From Micrococcus cohnii (GTDB taxonomy: Bacteria; Actinomycetota; Actinomycetes; Actinomycetales; Micrococcaceae), in the NCBI RefSeq assembly GCF_014205175.1, contig NZ_JACHNA010000001.1, forward strand, positions 682,001-746,000: a stretch of DNA of 64,000 bases, read 5' to 3'. Below the pieces are notes generated by a model, which was given only the letters and a program-made list of their open reading frames with translations, had not been told where the DNA came from and did no database searches. Made by a program: the position numbers and the translations under genes. This document shows, in pieces, positions 9,013 to 18,161 of the stretch; the first letter of the stretch is position 1; each line of letters opens with the position of its first letter.

Positions 9013-9185
9013 GGGCACCGGGCCGGCACCGGCGGACGCCCGGACTCGCCCGGGGCGGGCGATGGTTTGGCGCCTGGCGCGCCGGAGCGCGTACCGTTTC
9101 CCTGTACCGGGGCGTTTCGTCGCGCCCCGTTCGCCGGTCCCGTGCGTGCGCGCGGGCCGTCCCACCCTGAGAGGAACGAACCGCC

Positions 9186-10235
9186 ATGTCGTGCACCCGC
9201 CCGTTGTCTGCGTCGCGTCGTCGCTGGGGCACCGTGACGGGATCGGCCGCGCTGATCCTCTCGCTCGGACTCACCGGGTGCACCGCGAACAAGGGCGGCA
9301 CCATCGACGAGGCCGATCCGAGCACCTACGCCGACGGCGTGATTCTCAAGCCCTCCGAGTCCTCGTCCGCTGACCGCGGCAAGGACATCGCGTTCGCCAG
9401 CGGGATGATCCGCAATCACCAGCAGGCCGTCGAGTACTCGCGGATTCTGCTGGACAAGGAGGACGTGGACGAGGACGCTCGCCGCGTCGCCCAGGACATC
9501 GTGGACCATCACCCGGGCGTCGTTGATGAGCTCACGGGCATGCTCGAGGACTGGGGTGTGGAGTCGACTGAGGAGGCCGAGCAGTCGGCTGAGGCGACCC
9601 CCAGTGCGAGCGCCGGCCCGGGGGCTGCGGCCGCGGGGCCGTCCGCGGATGAGGAGGCCATGGCCGCGGCGCAGGACGCCGCTGAGGACCGCCGCAGCGG
9701 CCTGCTGACCTCGGAGGAGCGTCAGGCGCTCGAGACCGCCGAGGGGGAGGACGCCGGGCGCATCTACCTGCTGCAGATGCAGCGCCTGCACTACGGCGCC
9801 GTGATGATCGCCGGCACCGAGGTCGACGAAGGCGAAGACGACGAAGCGAAGACCCGGGCCAAGCAGTTGCGGGACAAGTACAAGCAGGACATCGAGGACA
9901 TGCAGTCCCAGCTCGGCGATGACAAGGTCGTCAGCGGAGGCAGCTTCGACAAGGACGTGCCGGAGAACGCGCCGAAGTCCATCGACAACACCGACGAGAA
10001 CTGGCAGAGGAAGCTCAACCAGCGCCTCGACGGGAACGACCAGGTCGGGCAGACCGACGGCGATGACAGCCCCGACGACGGTGACAAGCCCGAGGACGCG
10101 GACTCGGCCGAGACCCGGGGAGAGAACGGCGACGACGGCGGTCAGTCCGACAGCTCGTCCTCGCCCGACTCGGAGCAGTCGCCCGCCACCCCGTCGCCCT
10201 CGGGAGACTCGGCCGCGCCGTCCCCGTCGCGCTGA
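9186..10235 (+). CDS. DUF305-like lipoprotein with acidic Ser/Asp-rich tail
   Basis: This is a 349-residue predicted lipoprotein: a signal peptide ending in the lipobox LTGC (Cys36 area), then a helical DUF305-like domain. The two family signatures are changed: GMIRNHQQAVEYS and MQRLHYGAVMIAG each keep one His, where the family usually has HH. The domain is interrupted by an Ala/Gly/Glu-rich insert (about residues 120-160). From about residue 260 the chain is almost only Asp, Glu, Ser, Pro and Gly, a surface stalk-like tail. Some DUF305 proteins are linked to copper or ferritin-like roles, but none can be assigned here. It is followed by a very strong terminator and precedes a sortase-like cluster. 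Confidence 0.8.
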   Translation: MSCTRPLSASRRRWGTVTGSAALILSLGLTGCTANKGGTIDEADPSTYADGVILKPSESSSADRGKDIAFASGMIRNHQQAVEYSRILLDKEDVDEDARRVAQDIVDHHPGVVDELTGMLEDWGVESTEEAEQSAEATPSASAGPGAAAAGPSADEEAMAAAQDAAEDRRSGLLTSEERQALETAEGEDAGRIYLLQMQRLHYGAVMIAGTEVDEGEDDEAKTRAKQLRDKYKQDIEDMQSQLGDDKVVSGGSFDKDVPENAPKSIDNTDENWQRKLNQRLDGNDQVGQTDGDDSPDDGDKPEDADSAETRGENGDDGGQSDSSSSPDSEQSPATPSPSGDSAAPSPSR

Positions 10236-10312
10236 CCGAGAGCGGTCACAGCAGGACGTCCACGGTCGACGTCGCGGCCTGTGCGCTGGGCGCCGCGGTG
10301 TCCTCGGGTCGA

Positions 10313-10358
10313 ACGCACACGGGCGGCCCCTCTCCGCAGAGGGGCCGCCCGTGTGCGT
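10313..10358 (+). terminator. Perfect 21-bp hairpin terminator
   Basis: A 21-nt arm (10313-10333) is fully complementary to 10338-10358 across a 4-nt loop (CCGC). It lies 78 bp after the DUF305-like gene and would end its transcript; no T-run follows. Confidence 0.75.
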
Positions 10359-10383
10359 GTGCGAGGGGATCTGGCGGCCGTGT

Positions 10384-10405
10384 GTTCGTGTGGTGTTCAC
10401 CCGAG
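10384..10405 (+). promoter_or_regulatory. Candidate PHO box before the second VETG-tail protein
   Basis: Two adjacent 11-nt units, GTTCGTGTGGT and GTTCACCCGAG, repeat the layout of the box upstream of the paralogue at 3545. Between here and the ATG at 10600 the DNA is unusually AT-rich for this window (GATATCGAATTCTTCTTCTG region), with a possible -10 at TAGCCT near 10479. I see nothing else in 10236-10599 beyond this and the terminator. Confidence 0.45.
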
Positions 10406-10599
10406 CGTGGCGGTTCTGAGACCGGATCGTGAGCGCACCGATATCGAATTCTTCTTCTGTCGAATGATGGCTGAACGTAGCCTGGGGCACAGATGGTGAA
10501 AGAGGGGATCTTCGGATCTGAAACATCTTCGCGGAGCGTCGTGACACGCGGCGCGCGCACCTTCGAATGATTTCGACACGAGATTGAGGAAGCCGCATC

Positions 10600-11694
10600 A
10601 TGACCATGAAGACCTCGACCTTCTCCCGTTTCTCCCTCGCCCTGACGGGCTCCGCTCTGCTGGCCGTCGGCACCGCCGCCGGCGCCTCGGCCGTCGAACC
10701 TGCGCCGCAGTACACTGGCAGCTCGGACGTGTGGGGCTGCTTCGCGGGCACTAACGCCACGACGGACGGGCCCTTCTCGGATGGGGCGGAGAACTTCTTC
10801 GTTCTCAGTGCCCTTCAGAAGGACGGCGGCATCGCCGAGGATCGCATCGAGGTGCGCGGCAGCTATGACGACGGCACGATCGTCGACGTCCCGATCGACT
10901 TCACCGTGAGCGGTGGCGCTGTGTCGCTCAAGGGCGCGGACGTCTACGACGCCGTCATCGGTGCCGGGGCACAGGATCAGCCGGCGAAGCTGACCGTCGA
11001 GGTGCTCGTGGACGGCAAGATCGAGGCCTCCCATGTGCTGGTCGCGCAGTCGGCGGAGCAGGGCGAGGACCAGGGGCCGGATTCCTTCCGCGGCTGCGGT
11101 GACGATGCCGCTCGTGGCATGGTGCCCTCGGGCTGGCGTGTCAGCGAGGACGGCGCGCCGGTGGGGGTCGCTGTGGCTGATGAGGGCGTCGAGGTCGTCG
11201 CGGGCCCTGCCCACGGCAGCGTCGAGAAGGAGGAAGGCACGAACGCGCAGTACGTCTATACCCCGGAGCCGGGTTTCACGGGTGTCGATACGCTCACCTT
11301 CGAGTACGTCAACGAGGACGGTGACCTGGTGCGCAAGGTCGTGCTCGTCGACGCGATCTCCTCCGCTGAGGGCCTGGAGCTGGGCGGCCTTTCCGACAAC
11401 TACGTGATCACGGGCAAGGATCTGGACGGCAACCCCCTGCCGGCGGACTGGCAGTGGATCACCGTGCCCGCCGAGGAGCTGGGTGCGGATGAGGTGCCCG
11501 TGGAGGACGAGGTCCCGGCGGAGGACGAGAAGCCGTCCGAGGACACCCCGGCCGAGGACGGCGACGAGCACGAGGTGCCGGAGAAGGTCGAGACCGGCGC
11601 CGCGCCGACCTCGCCGTGGCTGCTGGGCGTCGGCGCCTTGGGTGCGGCCGGTGTCGCCGGCGTGGCCGCGCGTCGCGCAGCGCGGACCCGCTGA
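10600..11694 (+). CDS. Secreted two-cysteine protein with Ig-like domain and VETG sorting-like tail (paralogue B)
   Basis: This is a 364-residue surface protein. It has a Sec signal peptide (cleavage after about GASA, residue 31) and an N-terminal domain holding the only two mature cysteines (C47 in VWGC, C166 in FRGC), matching the pair in the protein at 3545. A tandem-repeat-type bacterial Ig domain follows, with GPAHGSV, YTPEPGFTGVDTLTFEY at about 205-245. An acidic Pro/Glu/Asp linker leads to HEVPEKVETG (324-333), a hydrophobic helix and a basic end (ARRAARTR). The ten-residue tail motif is identical to that of paralogue A. GAGGAAG precedes the ATG. The next gene encodes a sortase-like lipoprotein, the usual neighbour for a sortase substrate. 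Confidence 0.87.
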   Translation: MTMKTSTFSRFSLALTGSALLAVGTAAGASAVEPAPQYTGSSDVWGCFAGTNATTDGPFSDGAENFFVLSALQKDGGIAEDRIEVRGSYDDGTIVDVPIDFTVSGGAVSLKGADVYDAVIGAGAQDQPAKLTVEVLVDGKIEASHVLVAQSAEQGEDQGPDSFRGCGDDAARGMVPSGWRVSEDGAPVGVAVADEGVEVVAGPAHGSVEKEEGTNAQYVYTPEPGFTGVDTLTFEYVNEDGDLVRKVVLVDAISSAEGLELGGLSDNYVITGKDLDGNPLPADWQWITVPAEELGADEVPVEDEVPAEDEKPSEDTPAEDGDEHEVPEKVETGAAPTSPWLLGVGALGAAGVAGVAARRAARTR

Positions 11695-11710
11695 TCACCG
11701 CGATCATCGA

Positions 11711-11736
11711 CGATGCGTCGCTGCGCCGACGCATCG
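11711..11736 (+). terminator. Hairpin terminator between paralogue B and the sortase-like gene
   Basis: CGATGCGTCG and CGACGCATCG form a perfect 10-bp stem around a CTGCGC loop, 17 bp after the stop codon. The sortase-like gene may therefore have its own promoter in 11740-11892. Confidence 0.65.
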
Positions 11737-11892
11737 CGCGGGCGGCTCGTCCTGCGGGGCGGGCCGCCCGTTCTCTGTCTTCTGTCCTGCGGCCGGGGTC
11801 TGACGTGGTGGGACGGGCCGCGCAGCGTGGCACACTCCAGAGAACGTGAGTATCGCGCATCGGCGCGACGGACACGAAGGAACCGAACCGAG

Positions 11893-12762
11893 ATGAGCAT
11901 CGAGGCAGTCAGGGCCAGCGCACGACGAACGACGACGACGGCAGCCCTGTGCCTCGCACTGGGTCTGGGCGGGCTCACGGCCTGTGCCGAGGAGGAACCG
12001 GCTCCCATTCAGGCCCCGCCCTCGGCCGGCCCGTCCTCGCCGGAGCCGAGGTCCGCGGGCTCGAGTGCGAGCGAGTCGACCTCCGGCGCATCGGACTCGG
12101 CCGAGCAGAACCCCACCGAGGCGGGCAAAAGCGCGGACGGGGCGGGCGCTGCCGGGGATTCCGGCGGCGCTGCGGCGTCGACGTCGGAGGACGCATCGGC
12201 CACGGCAGCTGCCTCCTCGTCCTCCACTCCCGCGTCCTCTTCGTCCGCTGCCGCGTCGGAGATGCCCGAGCAGATCGAGGCGGCCCCGACCTTCATCGCC
12301 GCCTATCGCGGTCAGGAGCAGGTGATCGGCGGGAAGATCGTGCCCACGCAGACCAACGAGGACGGCGTGATCTTCCCCGAGGAGATGACCGTCGGCTGGT
12401 ACGGGCCGCCGCAGTGGGGCACCACGCCCGGCGAGCTGTCGTCCCACCCTGGTGTGCTCGCCGCGCACGTCACCAACCGTGACGGCGGCAAGGACCTCTT
12501 CTACAACCTCGAGCGCCTCAAGGCGGGTGACCGAGTCGAGATCTCCTACGACGACGGCACGACGGCCGTGTTCGAGGTGGACAAGGACGCCGTCTCGGTC
12601 GACAAGGGCGCCCTGACGGGCGAGCCCGAGCACCGCTGGGCGTGGGAGCTCGACGAGCCGGGGCGGAAGGTCACGCTCATTACGTGCGATCTGGGCTCGC
12701 AGACCGGCTTCGGCCCCGATGTGGCCAACAACTGGGTGGTGCAGGCCACCCGGGTGAGCTGA
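11893..12762 (+). CDS. Lipid-anchored sortase-like protein lacking the usual catalytic Arg
   Basis: This is a 289-residue predicted lipoprotein: a signal peptide ending in lipobox LTAC (C31), then a long Ser/Ala/Glu/Pro linker (32-125). The C-terminal domain (about 130-289) reads as a class E/F sortase fold: VGWYG, LAAHVTN with the catalytic His (H192), LFYNLERLKAGDRVEI, and TLITC with the catalytic Cys (C265). Thirteen residues after the Cys, where Staphylococcus SrtA has the catalytic Arg, this protein has Ala278 (VANNWVV); the nearest Arg is R287. It follows a protein with a sorting-signal-like VETG tail, so it may process or bind it. It could also be an inactive or altered sortase. The start is the ATG that gives the signal peptide; the open frame upstream is non-coding-like. 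Confidence 0.8.
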   Translation: MSIEAVRASARRTTTTAALCLALGLGGLTACAEEEPAPIQAPPSAGPSSPEPRSAGSSASESTSGASDSAEQNPTEAGKSADGAGAAGDSGGAAASTSEDASATAAASSSSTPASSSSAAASEMPEQIEAAPTFIAAYRGQEQVIGGKIVPTQTNEDGVIFPEEMTVGWYGPPQWGTTPGELSSHPGVLAAHVTNRDGGKDLFYNLERLKAGDRVEISYDDGTTAVFEVDKDAVSVDKGALTGEPEHRWAWELDEPGRKVTLITCDLGSQTGFGPDVANNWVVQATRVS

Positions 12763-12837
12763 AGTCCGACGTCCCGCCCACATGTAGTGGTCGGCCGCGC
12801 CGGACACGCCGAGACGCGCCGGGCTCCAGATGACCCC

Positions 12838-12867
12838 GAGGCCCTGTGCACATGTGCGCGGGGCCTC
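12838..12867 (+). terminator. Hairpin terminator after the sortase-like gene
   Basis: GAGGCCCTGTGCAC pairs with GTGCGCGGGGCCTC (14 bp with two G-T pairs), 75 bp after the sortase-like stop codon. Confidence 0.6.
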
Positions 12868-12990
12868 TGCCGCGCCTGTGGACAGAGCGCGTTGGCGGGG
12901 CGGTGATCGGCATGGTCGCGCCAGAGCTGCGGTGCGGGGCGTGTGGACGGGGTGTGGAGACAGTGTGAACACCGAATGACATGTGTGTAA

Positions 12991-13040
12991 GCACTACATC
13001 TAGGGATGCTCGCCCCAATCGGTCACCAGATGTAGTATCG
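12991..13040 (+). promoter_or_regulatory. Pair of NrdR-box-like sites upstream of nrdH
   Basis: GCACTACATCTAGGGA (12991-13006) and ACCAGATGTAGTATCG (13025-13040, reading as CTACATCTGG on the other strand) resemble the NrdR box (ACACTATATATAGTGT type; actinobacterial boxes often read ACTACATCTAG). Their starts are 34 bp apart, about three helical turns, as expected for cooperative NrdR binding. They lie about 100 bp before nrdH. A third, weaker copy (CCACATGTAGTGGTCG) sits at 12778-12793. Confidence 0.65.
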
Positions 13041-13134
13041 ACGCCGAACGAAGAGAACACCCCTTGCGACGCTGCCGCGAGGGGCGGTCTGCGCCCGAGA
13101 GGGCGGGCCGAACGAGTGTTTAGGGGAACTCCAG

Positions 13135-13380
13135 ATGACCGTCACCGTGTACACCAAGCCGGCCTGCGTCCAGTGCAACGCCACCTACCGCGCCCTGGAC
13201 AAGCGGGGCATCGCCTACAAGTCCGTGGACATGTCCCAGGACCCGGAGGCCCTTGAGCGCGTGCGTGCCCTCGGCTACATGCAGGCTCCCGTCGTGATGA
13301 CCGAGTCCGACTCCTGGTCGGGATTCCGCCCGGACAAGATCGCCCAGCTCGCTGACGCCGCCGCGAGCTCCGTCGCCTGA
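13135..13380 (+). CDS. nrdH: NrdH glutaredoxin-like redoxin
   Basis: This 81-residue thioredoxin-fold protein supplies electrons to class Ib ribonucleotide reductase. The redox motif is CVQC (C11, C14). The end [10 protein letters not shown] carries the WSGFRPD motif typical of NrdH. It is the first gene of nrdHIE, 16 bp before nrdI, with AGGGGA before the ATG and NrdR-like boxes in the promoter region. Confidence 0.95.
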   Translation: MTVTVYTKPACVQCNATYRALDKRGIAYKSVDMSQDPEALERVRALGYMQAPVVMTESDSWSGFRPDKIAQLADAAASSVA

Positions 13381-13396
13381 GCGTCCGGGGGAGTCG

Positions 13397-13867
13397 TTGA
13401 CGGCGGTCACCGCTGACCCGCAGCACATCCGCTCGGCCGAGGCCCAGGGCCTGAGACCGACGGCCGCGCGGCTGATCTACTTCTCCTCCGCCTCCGGGTA
13501 CACCGACCGCTTCGTCGGCAAGCTCGGCCTCCCCGACGGCGAGGCCGCGCGTCTTCCCCTGCTGACGAAGGATCGGACCCTGCAGGCCACCGAGCCCTAC
13601 GTGCTGCTCACCCCCACCTACGGCGGGGGAGACGGGAACGGGGCCGTGCCGAAGCAGGTCATCAAGTTCCTCAACGTCGCGGGCAACCGCGAGTTGATCC
13701 GAGGCGTGATCGCCTCCGGCAACACCAACTTCAACGAGGGCTATTGCCTGGCCGGGTACATCATCGCCCGCAAATGCCAGGTGCCCCTGATGTACAAGTT
13801 CGAACTGATGGGCACGCCCGACGACGTGCTCCGGGTCCGTGAAGGACTGGAAGGATTGTGGAGATGA
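13397..13867 (+). CDS. nrdI: NrdI flavodoxin-like protein
   Basis: This is a 156-residue flavodoxin-like protein that activates the dimanganese-tyrosyl radical cofactor of NrdF. Visible features are the FMN-site loop [31 protein letters not shown] and the C-terminal GTPDDV. The start is a TTG with GGGGGAG directly upstream; no ATG or GTG lies before the conserved core, and there is a 20-residue leading segment. The stop overlaps the nrdE ATG by four bases (ATGA), so the two are translationally coupled. Confidence 0.93.
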   Translation: MTAVTADPQHIRSAEAQGLRPTAARLIYFSSASGYTDRFVGKLGLPDGEAARLPLLTKDRTLQATEPYVLLTPTYGGGDGNGAVPKQVIKFLNVAGNRELIRGVIASGNTNFNEGYCLAGYIIARKCQVPLMYKFELMGTPDDVLRVREGLEGLWR

Positions 13868-16032
13868 CCGTCACCGAACACGAGCTGAACCAGCAGGCCA
13901 AGCACCTGCCGCCCGAATGGCAGGGCCTGGGCTACCACGAGCTCAACGCCATGCTGAACCTGTACTCGGCGGACGGGAAGATCCAGTTCGAGGCCGATCG
14001 CGCCGCCGCCCGGCAGTATTTCCTGCAGCACGTCAACAACAACACCGTCTTCTTCCACGACCTCGAAGAGAAGCTGACGTACCTGTGGGAGAACGACTAC
14101 TACGAGCGCGAGACGTTCGACCAGTACCCGTTCGAGTTCATCCGCTCGCTCTTCGACCGCGCGTACAAGGCCAAGTTCCGCTTCCCGACCTTCCTGGGCG
14201 CGTTCAAGTTCTACACCTCCTACGCGCTGAAGACGTTCGACGGCAAGCGCTACCTCGAGCGCTACGAGGACCGCGTCGCCGTCGTGGCCCTGCACCTGGC
14301 CGAGGGCGACACCACGCTGGCCGAACACCTGGTCGACGAGATCGTCGGCGGCCGTTTTCAGCCGGCCACCCCGACGTTCCTGAACGCCGGCAAGAAACAG
14401 CGCGGCGAGCTGGTCTCCTGCTTCCTGCTGCGCATCGAGGACAACATGGAGTCGATCGCCCGCGGCATCAACTCCGCCCTGCAGCTGTCCAAGCGTGGCG
14501 GCGGCGTCGCCCTGTCGCTGACGAACATCCGCGAGCACGGCGCCCCGATCAAGCAGATCGAGAACCAGTCCTCCGGCGTCATCCCCGTGATGAAGCTGCT
14601 CGAGGACTCCTTCTCCTACGCGAACCAGCTGGGCGCGCGCCAGGGGGCCGGCGCCGTGTACCTGCACGCGCACCACCCGGACATCCACCGTTTCCTCGAC
14701 ACCAAGCGCGAGAACGCGGACGAGAAGATCCGCATCAAGACCCTCTCGCTGGGCGTCGTCATCCCGGACATCACCTTCCAGCTGGCCAAGCGCAACGAGG
14801 ACATGTACCTGTTCTCGCCCTACGACGTGGAACGGGTCTACGGCAAGGCCTTCACCGAGATCTCGGTGACGGAGAAGTACTACGAGATGGTCGACGACGC
14901 GCGGATCAAGAAGACCAAGATCAACGCGCGCGAGTTCTTCCAGACCCTCGCCGAGATCCAGTTCGAGTCCGGCTACCCGTACGTGGTGTTCGAGGACACC
15001 GTGAACGCCGCCAACCCGATCGACGGCCGGATCACGATGTCCAACCTGTGCTCCGAGATCCTCCAGGTCTCCGAAGCCTCGGAGTTCCACGAGGACCTCA
15101 CCTACGAGCACGTGGGTGAGGACATCTCCTGCAACCTCGGCTCGATGAACATCGCCAAGACGATGGACTCGCCGGACTTCGGCCTGTCGATCGAGACCGC
15201 GATCCGCGGCCTGACCGCCGTGTCGACCATGTCGAACATCGAGTCCGTGCCGTCCATCGCGAAGGGCAACGATGCGTCCCACGCGATCGGCCTGGGCCAG
15301 ATGAACCTGCACGGCTACCTCGCCCGCGAGCACATCCACTACGGGTCCGAGGAAGGCATCGACTTCACGAACATGTACTTCTACGCGGTGCTGTACCACG
15401 CGCTGCGGGCCTCGAACCGCCTGGCGATCGAGCGGAACCAGCGCTTCGGCGGGTTCGAGCGTTCGGACTACGCCTCCGGCGTGTTCTTCGACAAGTACAC
15501 CGAACAGGAGTGGAAGCCGGCCACCGAGCGCGTCGCCGCGCTCTTCGCGGACGCCGGGATCACCCTGCCCACCCAGGACGACTGGCGTGAGCTCAAGGCC
15601 TCGGTGATGGAGCACGGCATCTTCAACCGGAACCTGCAGGCGGTGCCGCCGACGGGCTCGATCTCCTACATCAACAACTCGACCTCCTCGATCCACCCGG
15701 TGGCCTCGAAGATCGAGATCCGCAAGGAGGGCAAGCTCGGTCGCGTCTACTACCCGGCGCCGTACCTGACGAACGAGAACCTCGAGTACTACGAGGACGC
15801 GTACGAGATCGGCTACGAGAAGATCATCGACACCTACGCGGCCGCGACCCAGCACGTGGACCAGGGCCTGTCCCTGACGCTGTTCTTCAAGGACACCGCC
15901 ACCACGCGTGACCTGAACAAGGCGCAGATCTACGCGTGGAAGAAGGGGATCAAGACGATCTACTACATCCGCCTGCGTCAGCTCGCCCTCGAGGGCACCG
16001 AGGTCGAGGGCTGCGTGAGCTGCATGCTCTGA
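13864..16032 (+). CDS. nrdE: Class Ib ribonucleoside-diphosphate reductase, alpha subunit
   Basis: This is the 722-residue catalytic subunit reducing ribonucleoside diphosphates to deoxy forms. The redox-active Cys lies in ELVSCFLL (C186), the NLCSE motif (N394, C396, E398) holds the active-site Asn, radical Cys and Glu, and the tail CVSC (C717, C720) shuttles electrons from NrdH. It lacks the N-terminal ATP-cone of class Ia enzymes, as usual for class Ib. A GTG at 13858 is possible, but the ATG at 13864 overlaps the nrdI stop and has GAAGGA about eight bases upstream. A 20-bp terminator follows, so nrdF is not in the same transcript unless there is read-through. Confidence 0.96.
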   Translation: MTVTEHELNQQAKHLPPEWQGLGYHELNAMLNLYSADGKIQFEADRAAARQYFLQHVNNNTVFFHDLEEKLTYLWENDYYERETFDQYPFEFIRSLFDRAYKAKFRFPTFLGAFKFYTSYALKTFDGKRYLERYEDRVAVVALHLAEGDTTLAEHLVDEIVGGRFQPATPTFLNAGKKQRGELVSCFLLRIEDNMESIARGINSALQLSKRGGGVALSLTNIREHGAPIKQIENQSSGVIPVMKLLEDSFSYANQLGARQGAGAVYLHAHHPDIHRFLDTKRENADEKIRIKTLSLGVVIPDITFQLAKRNEDMYLFSPYDVERVYGKAFTEISVTEKYYEMVDDARIKKTKINAREFFQTLAEIQFESGYPYVVFEDTVNAANPIDGRITMSNLCSEILQVSEASEFHEDLTYEHVGEDISCNLGSMNIAKTMDSPDFGLSIETAIRGLTAVSTMSNIESVPSIAKGNDASHAIGLGQMNLHGYLAREHIHYGSEEGIDFTNMYFYAVLYHALRASNRLAIERNQRFGGFERSDYASGVFFDKYTEQEWKPATERVAALFADAGITLPTQDDWRELKASVMEHGIFNRNLQAVPPTGSISYINNSTSSIHPVASKIEIRKEGKLGRVYYPAPYLTNENLEYYEDAYEIGYEKIIDTYAAATQHVDQGLSLTLFFKDTATTRDLNKAQIYAWKKGIKTIYYIRLRQLALEGTEVEGCVSCML

Positions 16033-16060
16033 GCCGGGCCCGCCCCTTTCGCGTCGAGTC

Positions 16061-16104
16061 GGAGGCCCCTCGCTCAGCCCACACGGGCTGAGCGAGGGGC
16101 CTCC
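16061..16104 (+). terminator. Perfect 20-bp terminator after nrdE
   Basis: Arms 16061-16080 and 16085-16104 are fully complementary across an ACAC loop, 28 bp after the nrdE stop, followed by GGTTCTGT. Confidence 0.8.
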
Positions 16105-17632
<1,528 letters not shown>

Positions 17633-17658
17633 TCCCGCTCACATGAGCGTCGGATCAC

Positions 17659-17693
17659 CGGCCGGCTCACTCCCGCGGGGGAGGGGCCGGCCG
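17659..17693 (+). terminator. Hairpin terminator after nrdF
   Basis: CGGCCGGC pairs with GCCGGCCG and encloses an inner CTCCC-GGGAG stem, 26 bp after the nrdF stop. Confidence 0.6.
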
Positions 17694-17824
17694 TGTGCGT
17701 GCGTGTGTCCTTCGCCTCCTCGCGCTCCTAACGCCTCCGACGACGTCCGGGCGCCAGCCCGGGCCCGCCGTCGACCGGGCGGCGCTGAATGTCGCAGTGT
17801 GACACGCCGCTGCCACTGCCCGGC

Positions 17825-17830
17825 TATGCT
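17825..17830 (+). promoter_or_regulatory. Candidate -10 of the metQNI leader
   Basis: TATGCT lies about ten bases before the first predicted stem of the metQ leader RNA, which would place the transcript start at the beginning of the structured element. Confidence 0.35.
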
Positions 17831-17835
17831 GGGCA

Positions 17836-17941
17836 CCAGCTTCCAGAGAAGCGGCTTCGGTCCCGGAACCCGGGACCACGTGGTCCGACAACGAGCCGCT
17901 CGCCAACCCCATGCTTCACGGGTGGTAGAGGACCGAGAAGC
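17836..17941 (+). promoter_or_regulatory. Structured leader resembling a SAM-clan riboswitch, upstream of metQ
   Basis: The leader folds like the SAM-I/SAM-IV clan. The outer stem P1 is GCTTC (17839-17843) with GAAGC (17937-17941). An AGAG follows, then P2 (AGCGGCT 17850-17856 with AGCCGCT 17894-17900) enclosing a GGTCCCGG/CCGGGACC hairpin. Next comes GCCAACC (compare GGCAACC of SAM-I) starting P3, closed by GGGTGG. A GGTCC inside the P2 arm (17882-17886) can pair with GGACC after P3 (17930-17934), the position of the clan's pseudoknot. The sequence departs from the usual consensus, so family membership is an inference from fold and from the methionine-import gene downstream. Confidence 0.5.
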
Positions 17942-17951
17942 GGCCTGACTC

Positions 17952-18039
17952 CGTCGGCCCCGTCTGCAGGGCGCAGCCGACGATTGGAGCTCGGGCAAGA
18001 GCAACGGCGAAAGGACTCTCGGGCCTGTTCCCAGGCCCA
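17952..18039 (+). promoter_or_regulatory. Possible expression platform hairpins between the leader RNA and metQ
   Basis: CGTCGGC/GCCGACG (17952-17982) and GGGCCTG-TTCC-CAGGCCC (18022-18039) are two hairpins downstream of the aptamer-like element and could act as terminator or anti-terminator. The remaining 120 bp to metQ show only the AAGGAG ribosome-binding site. Confidence 0.35.
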
Positions 18040-18161
18040 CCTGCTCCGGCACCGGCACGCCCTGCCTCGCCGCCGTGCCCGGACCCCGCCCCGCACATGC
18101 CCCCGACGCCCCGCCCACCCGTGGCGTGCCCGGCGTCGCCCGCAGCCGAAGGAGACCGTCG

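Noticed and set aside
12778-12793. Third NrdR box
   Set aside because: Resembles the other two but is 210 bp upstream, on the far side of the terminator; kept only as a weak note.
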